The notes under the pieces were generated by a model that was not told the origin of the DNA, searched no databases, and saw only the letters and a list, made by a program, of their open reading frames with translations. Below are positions 15,063 to 24,038 of a DNA stretch of 34,106 nt, in pieces; within the stretch, counting starts at the first letter, position 1, and every line of letters begins with the position of its first letter. The position numbers were made by a program, and so were the translations under genes. This stretch comes from Saccharicrinis sp. UBA6048 (GTDB lineage: Bacteria > Bacteroidota > Bacteroidia > Bacteroidales > Marinilabiliaceae). Where the stretch lies: contig DIYS01000212.1 of the NCBI GenBank assembly GCA_002429115.1, forward strand, positions 1-34,106. Reading direction: 5' to 3'.

Positions 15063-16148
15063 CTACGCTAGTTTATCAAATAATGATTGGTAACTTGAAA
15101 CAATATGGACTACATCGTACATATTCTGAGCATCACTACTTATACTTCTATAATTCAACTCTGTATGACAACACCTTTCAATAAACTTTGAGAGTTTATT
15201 AACATCTCCATCCTCTATTAGATATCCATTTACACCTTCATGAACGACTTCTGAAGTTCCCCCTGGGCAATCATAGCAAACAACAGCTGTTCCTAGAATA
15301 ATTGACTCTATAACAACATTAGGTAGTCCTTCATACCTGGATGTTGAAATCAAACAATCTGCATGTTTAATGTATAAATATGGATTACTCTGGAACCCAT
15401 GCATTATAACTTTTCCGGTTAAGCCTTTTTCATCAACTAGCTTTTGCAGGGCTTCACGCTCTTCTCCCTCACCGACAATATGTAGACGGTACGATTCTGA
15501 TAACTTATCAGCAGCTTCTATGGCATGTTTTATTCTTTTTTGTTGATTTAATCGCCCTACAATTACTACATTTTTACAACTTTCATCATAAGGATTGACT
15601 CCTTCAGTACTTTTATTTATAATAAAATTTGATAAAACAGGATTATAAATCTGGACCACCTTCTTTTCATCAATCCCATAGTTGTTAATCATATCCTCCT
15701 TCATATAGATTGATTGGGCAATTATAGCGTCAAATCTTTTATAAGTTGTTCGGAATAAAAAATTAAACAACATTGGATACTTTTCATTTTTATTATGCAC
15801 ACTCAGCGTATTAGATTCCCGTGCAATAAAAGTTGTCTTTCCCTTAAAAAAAGGTATCAAAAATGAAATCAATAAATTTAAGTGACCTAAAGTGGAAAAA
15901 ACTAAATTAGGTTTTAAACTATGAATTGTCTTAAAAATGGCAAATAAACCATTTTTTGTTGTTTTCTTTCTTAGATTCACGATAGAGATCTCATCAGGAA
16001 TCAGCTGAAGGTTATTATGTTCTTCATCCAATATTAATAGCAATGTAATGTTGAATTTTGAAACATCAATTCCTCTTAATATGTTGGTAAAGACTCTTTC
16101 ACTACCTCCGCCTGCTAACGATGGTATAATAAAAAGAAGTTTCTTCAT
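15063..16148 (-). CDS. GT4 glycosyltransferase
   Basis: GT-B transferase of 361 aa. The N-terminal PSLAGGGSERVF (residues 9-20) is the typical loop of GT4 enzymes of capsule and O-antigen clusters. The donor site is seen as SRYEGLPNVVIES near residues 266-278 and YDCPGGTSEVV shortly after; this CPGG(P/T)SE pattern is common among N-acetylhexosamine-type GT4 enzymes, but the donor is not proven. It begins 30 bases after the ATP-grasp gene and ends directly before the polymerase-type gene. Together with two other GT4 genes and a missing initiating transferase it suggests a repeat unit of about four sugars. Confidence 0.9.
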   Translation of the reverse strand: MKKLLFIIPSLAGGGSERVFTNILRGIDVSKFNITLLLILDEEHNNLQLIPDEISIVNLRKKTTKNGLFAIFKTIHSLKPNLVFSTLGHLNLLISFLIPFFKGKTTFIARESNTLSVHNKNEKYPMLFNFLFRTTYKRFDAIIAQSIYMKEDMINNYGIDEKKVVQIYNPVLSNFIINKSTEGVNPYDESCKNVVIVGRLNQQKRIKHAIEAADKLSESYRLHIVGEGEEREALQKLVDEKGLTGKVIMHGFQSNPYLYIKHADCLISTSRYEGLPNVVIESIILGTAVVCYDCPGGTSEVVHEGVNGYLIEDGDVNKLSKFIERCCHTELNYRSISSDAQNMYDVVHIVSSYQSLFDKLA

Positions 16149-16178
16149 TTGTCGAAATGATAAAAAATAAAATAATCT

Positions 16179-17168
16179 CTACTCTTTTAAAAGTTCTATA
16201 AAATGTTCAACTCTTATTTTTTTAGAACCAAAGCTATAATACTCACCTTTTTTAAAAATAAATTGATCCATCTTCGTTTCATATTTATAAACACCTGGAA
16301 TATCATTGATTTTCATTTGATAATGCAAATATGAGCCAAACATAGATTGAATCTCATTCACTAAAAATTTTCCATCTTTAGTTTCGAAAATATCTACAGC
16401 AATTGAATGATATCTCCTTTTTATCGATATTTCATTCACTAAACGCAATAAACTTTCTGGAGGATTAACCCACCCAACTAAATTTGAACCACTTGCAAAC
16501 TTACCTTTTAAGAGTTTTTGATGGCCAGAGAAAAAATTACCAATCTTTATTATACGCCACTCCCATTTAATCTCGTGGTAGTCCTGAATAATAACATATT
16601 GGCTCTGCAACATGCCGAATACAGGCAAAGGTATACCACGCAATTTCATAAAGCGAACATGACCGAGTGTTAATAACGGATGAATACGACCAAATGATTT
16701 ATTAACTAAGCGCCTCGCATATCTTTTATTTTTTACTATATCTACACCTGATGCACTTGCTCCAATTTTCGATTTAAAAACTAAGGGATATTCTGCGTGT
16801 TCAATATATGCCATTGCATCTTCCTTACGACAAAAGACTCTTGTTGTTGGATGTTCAACATTAATAATCTTAAGCAAATCCGATAAATTTCGTTTATTTT
16901 CATAAATAAAAAGCTCTTCGTAGCTTGGATAAATTGACCTCCCAAGTACTTTATTAACAAAATAAAGACGTTCATCATAAATATTTTTCTGCTCTGGAAT
17001 CATACAAGGAGGATGACATAAAAAACCATCCGCATCACTCTCTTGCACCTTGAATATATAATCATCACTTAAAATGTCGATTATTTCATATTCAACGTTT
17101 AATTCTTTACAAGCTTCAATATAACCTACATGATCATCTTCAAACCCCTTAAAAATTGCTAATTTCAT
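16179..17168 (-). CDS. ATP-grasp carboxylate-amine ligase-like protein
   Basis: A 329-aa ATP-grasp protein, distantly RimK-like, expected to activate a carboxylate as acyl phosphate and join it to an amine. Visible elements in order: ENKRNLSDLL near 90-99; the ATP-binding Lys and Gly-rich loop FKSKIGASASG at 131-141; the adenine-contact strand VIIQDYHEIKWEWR at 192-205; a further basic segment near 216-223; and the metal ligands Asp259 and Asn271-Glu272 (AVDIFE, VNEIQ). The core looks complete. It sits 25 bases after an opine dehydrogenase gene within a cluster that makes UDP-uronic acids. An attractive role is amide-bonding an opine or amino acid to a uronic acid; the substrates are inferred from context only. 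There is no glycosyltransferase domain. Confidence 0.82.
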   Translation of the reverse strand: MKLAIFKGFEDDHVGYIEACKELNVEYEIIDILSDDYIFKVQESDADGFLCHPPCMIPEQKNIYDERLYFVNKVLGRSIYPSYEELFIYENKRNLSDLLKIINVEHPTTRVFCRKEDAMAYIEHAEYPLVFKSKIGASASGVDIVKNKRYARRLVNKSFGRIHPLLTLGHVRFMKLRGIPLPVFGMLQSQYVIIQDYHEIKWEWRIIKIGNFFSGHQKLLKGKFASGSNLVGWVNPPESLLRLVNEISIKRRYHSIAVDIFETKDGKFLVNEIQSMFGSYLHYQMKINDIPGVYKYETKMDQFIFKKGEYYSFGSKKIRVEHFIELLKE

Positions 17169-17193
17169 TTTTAAAAATTGCTCGTATTATTCA

Positions 17194-18384
17194 TTAGTCA
17201 ACTAACTCATCAATGGATGAATATCCATAAACACTTGGTAATCCACACGTAAATATTTTTTCCTGTCTATCCACTAGCTTGTTCTTTTCTATTATAGTAT
17301 CATCTAATATTTCTTGTGCCCAATTTAAAATTTTATTGATAACAGGTGTTTCAATATATAGTTTTTGAGCAATCCATTTTGCAATACAAATCCCGTAATA
17401 GATATCATCATAGAAAAATCTATGATCAGAATTAATTATCCACTTATCATGACCTATCTTAATTACAGGTGTTGGGATTTGACCTAAAGTCTTTGATGTG
17501 GTAAAAGATTCCTTAATATTCTCATTAGATGATCCATATGTTAACCTTTCTAATTCCAAATAATTTAGCATATATGTAAATTTTTTATTTGGATATCGCT
17601 TAATTATTTCCCTTCTTATTTGAGAGTATTCAAAATCTAAATCTTCTAGTAATTTAGCGGACAATTCATCATAGTCTTTATAGAAGTATGGTATATCGTT
17701 AAAAGAACTCCAACTTCCATTTGAGCCTAAATGAAGTCCATAAAGTCTAGTTTGGTGTATAATTTGATTATCAACCGATAATGTTAATGATAGAAAGTTA
17801 TCCGCTTGCTTAAACTCTCCAGTATTAAAATAACTATAACAGATATCTCTTAATAATAATTTATTCAGATTTTCAAACTCATGTGATGGAGAAACAGCTG
17901 CTACATTAACTTTCTTTGGCCCATAGTTAATTCCAACTTTCCCATAGTCAGATGTCCTTGTAATCCAAGGTATGAGACCTATAGCAAAAGTTACTACGCT
18001 ACGAAGATTATATTTTGTTTTAATTTCGTCAACCATCCAGTTAAATCCTCCTTGACCATATATAGTACCAATAAAGACTTTTTTTTCTTTATTAATTACG
18101 GCACCAATTCTATCAAGTACAATTCGATAGCTTGAAACAGGTAATGACAAAATAATAATATCAGCATCTGGAATAACATCATATGCGTTATCACTTATTT
18201 TTTTAATCTTACCTTTTATTGAATCTTTCACTTCACCATTAGAAAGCACGTATTCCATGATTATTTCATCTCCCCACCTTTCTGGCTGTCTTGTCAATAG
18301 ACTAATATTATTACCTGCCCTTGATAATAGTGGGATTAAGGTATGCGCACTATTACCTCCACCTACAATTGTAATATTTTTCAT
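17194..18384 (-). CDS. Opine (octopine/nopaline-type) dehydrogenase
   Basis: Predicted NAD(P)H-dependent enzyme that reductively condenses a 2-oxoacid with the amino group of an amino acid, giving an N-(carboxyalkyl) amino acid. The N-terminal Rossmann motif VGGGNSAH is at residues 7-14. The C-terminal octopine-dehydrogenase domain includes His210 in NQIIHQTRLYG and the family block DHRFFYDDIYYG at 320-331, followed by ETPVINKILNW. The length of 396 aa is in the usual range. It lies between the flippase and ATP-grasp genes with gaps of only 23 and 25 bases, so it belongs to the polysaccharide operon. Opine dehydrogenases are unusual there. Amino acid and ketoacid cannot be told from sequence. 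An alternative is that it reduces a sugar-linked imine. Confidence 0.83.
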   Translation of the reverse strand: MKNITIVGGGNSAHTLIPLLSRAGNNISLLTRQPERWGDEIIMEYVLSNGEVKDSIKGKIKKISDNAYDVIPDADIIILSLPVSSYRIVLDRIGAVINKEKKVFIGTIYGQGGFNWMVDEIKTKYNLRSVVTFAIGLIPWITRTSDYGKVGINYGPKKVNVAAVSPSHEFENLNKLLLRDICYSYFNTGEFKQADNFLSLTLSVDNQIIHQTRLYGLHLGSNGSWSSFNDIPYFYKDYDELSAKLLEDLDFEYSQIRREIIKRYPNKKFTYMLNYLELERLTYGSSNENIKESFTTSKTLGQIPTPVIKIGHDKWIINSDHRFFYDDIYYGICIAKWIAQKLYIETPVINKILNWAQEILDDTIIEKNKLVDRQEKIFTCGLPSVYGYSSIDELVD

Positions 18385-18407
18385 TTTATATATTTATTGA
18401 CTTTAAC

Positions 18408-19679
18408 TTATTTATTTGAAATTAATTTACTACTCTTAGGACTCTTAAATTTTAGATACTCCACCCAATTACATGTAGCCAATAAGCCTCTAACACTAAC
18501 TAATGTAACTGCAGCACCAATATGGAAATGTTTTGGTATCAATATTAACGCCATGATAAATCCTAGAAATGAGCCAACCAGTGTTATATTCTTTACTAGT
18601 CGGTCTTGACTTATTACCAATAAAAAATTAGTTCCGTAACACGACATACAAGCTAAAAGAAATGGACTAATAGCAATTATTTTAAGAACCTTTATACTTT
18701 CTGCTATATCCTCCTTAGAAATTAATTCTATGAGAATCTCCGAACCTAATAATAAAATAACTGATAGTATTGCAGAAGGTATAAGGAATAAATACTGAAT
18801 TTTCTTGTGATGCGATAAATCCCTATTTAAGTATGGGAAAATTGCATTTGATAGAATCATTACCAATGAATTTGCAACATCAACAAGCTTAACTGCAGCA
18901 GCATAATAACCAACGTATAAAGTTGAACTAAATATTCCAAGTAAAAACGTCATTGAATTATTATACAAATTTGGAGCTAATGTGGATACAAATACATTAA
19001 AACCTTGCATCATTTCTATCCAAACACTTTTGATTGACAAGTATGATAACTTAATAGTATTTGCATTAAGCATTAACCATAAACCTAATATCCCTGCAAT
19101 AATGTAACCAATACCATTAAGTAATGGAACCCATACATAGTCTTGTTCCTGCCTAACAAATATAAATAAGGATAATGTTGACAACATTCGGGCTATGAAA
19201 AAAAGTAAAGTGATATATTTCATTTTTTCGATTCCCTGGTAATACCAAGTAGGAAGCATCGAATAGCCAATAACGGAAATAAACGAAAAGAAATACAACC
19301 ACTGCTCTTCCTTCATTTCAGGTATAAAACTATTAAGTACTAACAAAATTGCTAAACATACAAGTAATAATATTAGCTTGATGACTAAAATATTAGCAAT
19401 TTTTTTTGAAACATATACTTCATTCTCCTTGTTTTTTGCAATATCTCGTGTGCCTGTCAGATCAAAGCCATAATCTGTAACAGCCTTAAAATACAACATT
19501 ATCGACTCAACAAAACTTACTAACCCAAAATTAGAAACGCCAAGAACATTTAATAAGTATGGTAAGTATATTAAGGGAAATATGAAGTTTCCACCTTTTA
19601 AAACAACCAAGTATATAAAGTTTGTGAAAACAGTTTTCGTATCTTGATTATTCCGCAGTTTTGAAAGCTTATCAAACAC
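18408..19679 (-). CDS. wzx: Wzx-type flippase
   Basis: Flips lipid-linked repeat units across the inner membrane. The 423-aa protein has about 12-14 hydrophobic segments and the polysaccharide-biosynthesis family signature at the N-terminus: a cytoplasmic head, then FIYLVVLKGGNFIFPLIYLP, and later GVSNFGLVSFVES. The start is a GTG at 19679 placed immediately after the TAG of the epimerase gene, giving MFDKLSKLRNN; no upstream ATG is possible without overlap, and later starts would cut into the first helix. Its presence defines the cluster as Wzx/Wzy-dependent. The extreme AT content begins about here. Confidence 0.9.
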   Translation of the reverse strand: MFDKLSKLRNNQDTKTVFTNFIYLVVLKGGNFIFPLIYLPYLLNVLGVSNFGLVSFVESIMLYFKAVTDYGFDLTGTRDIAKNKENEVYVSKKIANILVIKLILLLVCLAILLVLNSFIPEMKEEQWLYFFSFISVIGYSMLPTWYYQGIEKMKYITLLFFIARMLSTLSLFIFVRQEQDYVWVPLLNGIGYIIAGILGLWLMLNANTIKLSYLSIKSVWIEMMQGFNVFVSTLAPNLYNNSMTFLLGIFSSTLYVGYYAAAVKLVDVANSLVMILSNAIFPYLNRDLSHHKKIQYLFLIPSAILSVILLLGSEILIELISKEDIAESIKVLKIIAISPFLLACMSCYGTNFLLVISQDRLVKNITLVGSFLGFIMALILIPKHFHIGAAVTLVSVRGLLATCNWVEYLKFKSPKSSKLISNK

Positions 19680-20705
19680 CTAATCTACAGTTTTATACCA
19701 CTCAATAAATTTCTCAACACCTCTTCTTAGTAAGGTACCTGGCTTATAGTTAATAGCATGTTCCAAGGAAGAAGTATCTGCATATGTATGTACCACATCC
19801 CCTTCTTGCATCGGACACATCTCTTTTATTGCTTTTTTTCCTAAAGCAATCTCCATTTGTGAAATGAAATCTAATAATTTAACTGGTTTAGAATTACCAA
19901 CATTAAATAATCGATAGCAAGTATTATCATCATTATTAGTTGGCGTATTATCAGATACCCTTACTACACCTTCTACAATATCATTTATATAAGTAAAGTC
20001 TCGCTCCATCTCACCATTATTAAACACCTTAATTGGTTCTCCTTTAGTTATTGCATTCGCAAAAAGCATTGGAGCCATATCAGGCCTTCCCCAAGGACCA
20101 TAAACTGTAAAAAAACGCAAGCCTGTCGTTGGCAATTGATATAAGTGGCTGTAAGTATACGCCATCAACTCATTACTCTTTTTGGTGGCTGCATATAAAC
20201 TTACCGGATAATCTACACGATCTTCCTCTGAGAAAGGTACTTTTTTATTATTGCCGTAAACTGAAGAACTTGAAGCATATACCAAATGTCTTATGTTATT
20301 ATGTCGGCAGCATTCTAAAATATTCACAAACCCTACTAAATTGGACTGCACATAGGCATGTGGATTTTCAATAGAATAGCGAACACCTGCCTGGGCTGCC
20401 AGATGAATTACTTTATCGATTTTTTCATTTAAGAAAAGTTCTTCTAGCTTCTTAAGGTCAGTGATATCTTGTTTTATAAATTTGAACTGAGAAAACTTTT
20501 CACTTATTAAAAGTTCTTGTTCAATAATTTTTTCTCTGCTAATTCCTAGCTCATTTAGGCGAGCAAATTTTAAATTAACATCGTAATAATCATTGATATT
20601 ATCCAAACCTATTACTTCATCACCTCTTTCAACTAGAGCTTTTGAAACATGGAAGCCAATAAAACCAGCTGCACCGGTAACTAATATTTTCTGTTTGCTA
20701 TTCAC
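19680..20705 (-). CDS. UDP-glucuronate 4-epimerase (NAD-dependent epimerase)
   Basis: Extended SDR enzyme expected to interconvert UDP-glucuronate and UDP-galacturonate. From the GTG at 20705 it is 341 aa; the NAD motif TGAAGFIG is at residues 10-17, ASSSSVYG near 144-151, and the catalytic Tyr171/Lys175 in YAATKKSNE. The segment LDNINDYYDVNLKFARL and GLRFFTVYGPWGRPDM are typical of the glucuronate epimerase branch. No ATG is available: the frame can start at a TTG (20726, seven codons earlier) or at this GTG, which gives a more usual N-terminus. It follows the UDP-glucose dehydrogenase gene by about 30 bases, so the pair makes UDP-GlcA and UDP-GalA from UDP-Glc. Related 4-epimerases with other substrates are possible. 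Confidence 0.9.
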   Translation of the reverse strand: MNSKQKILVTGAAGFIGFHVSKALVERGDEVIGLDNINDYYDVNLKFARLNELGISREKIIEQELLISEKFSQFKFIKQDITDLKKLEELFLNEKIDKVIHLAAQAGVRYSIENPHAYVQSNLVGFVNILECCRHNNIRHLVYASSSSVYGNNKKVPFSEEDRVDYPVSLYAATKKSNELMAYTYSHLYQLPTTGLRFFTVYGPWGRPDMAPMLFANAITKGEPIKVFNNGEMERDFTYINDIVEGVVRVSDNTPTNNDDNTCYRLFNVGNSKPVKLLDFISQMEIALGKKAIKEMCPMQEGDVVHTYADTSSLEHAINYKPGTLLRRGVEKFIEWYKTVD

Positions 20706-20737
20706 GACTTGTGCTAGTAAGATCAAATTAAACTAAT

Positions 20738-22144
20738 TTATTTTCTACCAAGGTTAAAAGTTGAAAAACCTATTGACTTCAACTTATCTTCTTCAATAAT
20801 ATTTCTCCCATCAAACACACAAGCCGGCTTCTTCATATCTTTATAAACCTGCTCCCAAGCATAGCTCTTAAATTCATCCCATTCAGTCAGTATGCACACT
20901 GCATGCGAGTCGTTCATTGCTTTATATGGATCGTTAACTACAGTTACTAATTGTTTGTTATCTTCTTCTGAACGAGTATTTAAATAATCTAAATCTGCAT
21001 ATACTTGCTCTGCTTTAACTTTAGGATCATAAACTACCAGTTCTGCTTGTTCATTCAGTAAGTAATCGGCAACATAAATGGCTGCTGACTCACGTGTATC
21101 GTTTGTGTCCTTTTTAAAGGCCCATCCAAGTATCGCAATCTTTTTACCATTGACCGTATTAAAAAGAGTTTTAACAATCTTCTCTGCAAAACGTCTTTTT
21201 TGATAATCATTTAATTTGATTACCTGTTCCCAATAATCAGCCACTTCTTCCAATCCATATGACCGGGCAATGTAGACCAGGTTTAATATATCTTTTTGAA
21301 AACACGAGCCTCCAAAACCAACGGATGCTTTAAGGAACTTTGAACCAATACGAGAATCCGCGCCAATAGCCTTAGCAATCTCATCCACATTGGCTCCAGT
21401 CTGCTCACATAAAGCAGATATAGCATTAATGGATGAAACTCGCTGTGCTAAAAAAGCATTGGCAGTCAATTTAGATAACTCCGAAGACCATACATTGGTG
21501 GTCAAAATTCGTTCTTTTGGTAACCAATGAGCATAAACATCGACTAAGCATTGTATCGCATTAAGACCATCTTTATCCTGATCACCGCCAATGAGTACGC
21601 GGTCTGCATTGTGCAAGTCGTCAATAGCTGTTCCTTCTGCCAGAAACTCCGGGTTAGACAATACTTTAAAATGCACACTTTTTCCTTCGGCATCCAATAT
21701 GGTTTTAATGGATTCAGCGGTGCGAACTGGTAATGTTGACTTTTCAACCACGATTTTATCTGAAGTGGCTACTTTAGCAATATTACGAGCACACAGCTCC
21801 ACATATTTTAAGTCAGCCGCCATACCTTTACCAACTCCGTAAGTCTTAGTTGGGGTATTCACCGAAATAAATACCATCTGTGCTTCATCAATGGCCTTGT
21901 CTACTTCAGTTGAGAAAAACAAATTTCTTCCTCGTGCTTCCTGAACCACTTCTTTTAAACCTGGCTCATAAATTGGTAGCTTATCTAGATCTTCATCATT
22001 CCAGTCTGCAATACGTTGTGCATTAATATCTACCACGGTTACTTTAATTCCAGGGCATTTTTGAGCGATAACTGCCATAGTTGGCCCGCCTACGTAGCCA
22101 GCTCCAATGCAGCAAATATTAGTTATCTTATCAGGAAAATTCAT
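20738..22144 (-). CDS. ugd: UDP-glucose 6-dehydrogenase, eukaryotic-type
   Basis: Oxidises UDP-glucose twice with NAD to UDP-glucuronate. The 468-aa protein has ICCIGAGYVGGPT at residues 10-22, the NTPTKTYG block near 96-103, NPEFLAEGTA at 164-173, Lys225 in SELSKLTANAF, and the catalytic Cys281 in GFGGSCFQKD. The length and many segments (CCIGAGYVGGPT, YEPGLKEVV, NLFFST, FISVNTPTKTYG) match the animal and plant enzymes more closely than the shorter E. coli Ugd, as recalled from the human sequence. It is upstream of the 4-epimerase and supplies the uronic acid of the polymer. Expected to act as an oligomer in the cytoplasm. Confidence 0.95.
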   Translation of the reverse strand: MNFPDKITNICCIGAGYVGGPTMAVIAQKCPGIKVTVVDINAQRIADWNDEDLDKLPIYEPGLKEVVQEARGRNLFFSTEVDKAIDEAQMVFISVNTPTKTYGVGKGMAADLKYVELCARNIAKVATSDKIVVEKSTLPVRTAESIKTILDAEGKSVHFKVLSNPEFLAEGTAIDDLHNADRVLIGGDQDKDGLNAIQCLVDVYAHWLPKERILTTNVWSSELSKLTANAFLAQRVSSINAISALCEQTGANVDEIAKAIGADSRIGSKFLKASVGFGGSCFQKDILNLVYIARSYGLEEVADYWEQVIKLNDYQKRRFAEKIVKTLFNTVNGKKIAILGWAFKKDTNDTRESAAIYVADYLLNEQAELVVYDPKVKAEQVYADLDYLNTRSEEDNKQLVTVVNDPYKAMNDSHAVCILTEWDEFKSYAWEQVYKDMKKPACVFDGRNIIEEDKLKSIGFSTFNLGRK

Positions 22145-22196
22145 TTTTTTGCTATATTATCTTTACTTACCATTTAGTTTTCTTGTTACCCTACTT

Positions 22197-23306
22197 CTAA
22201 AAAGATGTTTTTATACTAGACCACACCAACTTGCCGAATATCACACCTAAACCTATAAACCCACCTAGAAATACACTTACCACCAGAATAATCTTCTTTT
22301 TTGGCGCGCTCTTCTCGATGGGTACTTTTGCAGGTTCTAATATGGTAAAAGCGGGTGTTTGTTCATTGACGGCTATTTTTGCTTGCTCTAATTGCTGTGC
22401 CAAACCTTTAAATACGGTGGTTGACATATCGTATTCATCACTTAGGCGTTGAAATTCCAAGTTGACACGCTCAGAAACCATGTTACGGTGCTGATCTTTG
22501 TACTCAAACAACATTCGCTGAGCCTGCTCGTATTTACTTTTCTTTAGGTCATATTGCCCTTGTATAAACTCCAAGTGTTCACGTGATTGTTTGGTTTTGT
22601 AGCGAATAACATAATCTTGTAATAACTCCACAGCCTTTTGAACAAACTGAGCCACCAAAACAGGTTCACCTACTTCTGCTGATACATTGATTAGTCCTGT
22701 TTTTTTGTCAACTTCAATAACAATCACTTCTTCAACAGCCGCCATGGCGCGTAACTCTTCTTCACTTAAATTCAATACTCCATAGTCGGGCACTTCAATT
22801 TCTTCTTCATCCTTGGATAATATGGCATCCTTAATAGTCCATGGTAAACGAATGGTGTACTTCATCACTTTGCTACCAAACGATTCTGTGGTATCAGCTA
22901 TGGCATATTCGTACAAGGAAATTGGCTCTGGGTATTCTGAGAAGTGAAACTTCTGATGCACCATTTCCTTTTTAAAAGGATAGGAATTGACTACCTGAGG
23001 ATAAACTTCGGCAGGAATACCGGATGTACCACCCATCATGGACCCCAGGTTAATACCGGCCATACTAGCCAAGCCTCCCAGATTCCCCAGACTACCTCCC
23101 TGTTTTTCTTCTGAAGGAATTAAAGTACAATAGGCTTCATATTTAGCCGGACTTGCGAAAGCGATAATTAATCCAATCAAAATAGCAATACCAACGGAAT
23201 AATAGATCGTTTTGCGACCATTCCAGATGGTTTTGACGAGGGCAATAAGGTCAATTTCGTCGTCTTTGATTATTTGCAATTTATCGTTTGTATTTTCTGT
23301 ACTCAT
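22197..23306 (-). CDS. Wzz-like chain-length determinant (polysaccharide co-polymerase)
   Basis: Inner-membrane protein that sets chain length with Wzy and contacts the export channel. The 369-aa protein starts with a cytoplasmic head (DDEIDLIALVKTIW), has a first membrane helix at about residues 35-52, a large periplasmic region with Gly/Met-rich GSLGNLGGLASMAG near 71-84, a long coiled-coil near 240-310, and the final helix near 342-362 after the proline-rich EPAKVPIEKSAPKKK. There is no cytoplasmic kinase domain after the last helix, so it is not a Wzc-type tyrosine kinase; a separate kinase may exist elsewhere. It is 52 bases upstream of ugd in the same orientation. Confidence 0.92.
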   Translation of the reverse strand: MSTENTNDKLQIIKDDEIDLIALVKTIWNGRKTIYYSVGIAILIGLIIAFASPAKYEAYCTLIPSEEKQGGSLGNLGGLASMAGINLGSMMGGTSGIPAEVYPQVVNSYPFKKEMVHQKFHFSEYPEPISLYEYAIADTTESFGSKVMKYTIRLPWTIKDAILSKDEEEIEVPDYGVLNLSEEELRAMAAVEEVIVIEVDKKTGLINVSAEVGEPVLVAQFVQKAVELLQDYVIRYKTKQSREHLEFIQGQYDLKKSKYEQAQRMLFEYKDQHRNMVSERVNLEFQRLSDEYDMSTTVFKGLAQQLEQAKIAVNEQTPAFTILEPAKVPIEKSAPKKKIILVVSVFLGGFIGLGVIFGKLVWSSIKTSF

Positions 23307-23344
23307 TTAATGAACTTTTTAACTACAGATATTTGATTTCCTGT

Positions 23345-23443
23345 CCACAGATTGGCGCAGATTTGCACTGATTGGAAACAACTGGGTTGTTTCTTTTTTT
23401 CAATGAAAATAGCTTTGCTATTTCGTATCTGTGTAATCTGTGG
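23345..23443. repeat. Structured repeat, copy 1
   Basis: An outer inverted repeat, CCACAGATT (23345-23353) and AATCTGTGG (23435-23443), encloses two perfect or near-perfect hairpins: GAAACAAC-TGG-GTTGTTTC (23375-23393) and GAAAATAGC-TTT-GCTATTTC (23405-23424). Two further copies at 23493-23607 and 24039-24143 share the same order and orientation. Inner stems are kept while loops vary, which points to selection on or origin from a folded structure. Confidence 0.85.
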
Positions 23444-23492
23444 TTTCTTTTCTATTAATTTCTTCTATAAAATGTTATATCTTTTTTCTTGT

Positions 23493-23607
23493 CCGCAGAT
23501 TTTCACAGATTTTCACCGATGGAAACAACTACGTTGTTTCTTGTTATTTTATTAATCCTAGAAATAGCGAAGCTATTTCTTTCTGTGTCAATCTGTGCAA
23601 TCTGTGC
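23493..23607. repeat. Structured repeat, copy 2
   Basis: CCGCAGATT at the left and AATCTGTGC (23599-23607) at the right enclose GAAACAAC-TAC-GTTGTTTC (23522-23540) and GAAATAGC-GAA-GCTATTTC (23561-23579). It ends 10 bases from the stop codon of the GxxExxY gene. Confidence 0.85.
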
Positions 23608-23616
23608 TTTCTTTTC

Positions 23617-23994
23617 TTATGAATTAATAACTCTTTTATATTCTAATGACCCTTTTCCAAAATTAACAAGAAGTGCTAATTTTTTTCCGGTTATCTTTAA
23701 GTAATTAATGACCTGTGCCATATGTTCATCTGTTAATTTAGCAACGGCTTTTAACTCTATTATTACTTCATCGAAACAAATAAAATCGGCTTTATAGCGC
23801 TTATTTAATTCCATTCCTTTGTAATTTACAATCAACTCTTCTTCCCGTTTGAATGGAATACGCCTGTTCGATAATTCAATGGCTAAAGCTTCTTGATAAA
23901 TGGCTTCCAACATTCCTCCACCCAATACGGAATGTACTTCCATACAGCATCCGATTATTTTATAAGTCTTTTCTTTATCAGGTAAGGATGTCAT
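23617..23994 (-). CDS. GxxExxY protein
   Basis: A 125-aa protein of the family named for its Gly-x-x-Glu-x-x-Tyr motif, here GMLEAIYQEAL near residues 28-38, preceded by IGCCMEVHSVLGGG. The later strands GMELNKRYKADFICFDEVIIELKA contain an Asp and an E-x-K pair (ADF, IELKA), which resembles a PD-(D/E)xK nuclease-fold core; activity is not established for the family. It has no membrane segment and no clear link to sugar chemistry. It lies between the Wza-like and Wzz-like genes, bracketed at 10 and 45 bases by two copies of the structured repeat in direct orientation. It looks like an inserted cassette rather than a member of the polysaccharide pathway. Confidence 0.88.
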   Translation of the reverse strand: MTSLPDKEKTYKIIGCCMEVHSVLGGGMLEAIYQEALAIELSNRRIPFKREEELIVNYKGMELNKRYKADFICFDEVIIELKAVAKLTDEHMAQVINYLKITGKKLALLVNFGKGSLEYKRVINS

Positions 23995-24038
23995 TTATAC
24001 CGTATTTCCACTGGCTATATTAACTTTCTTTTCTTTAT

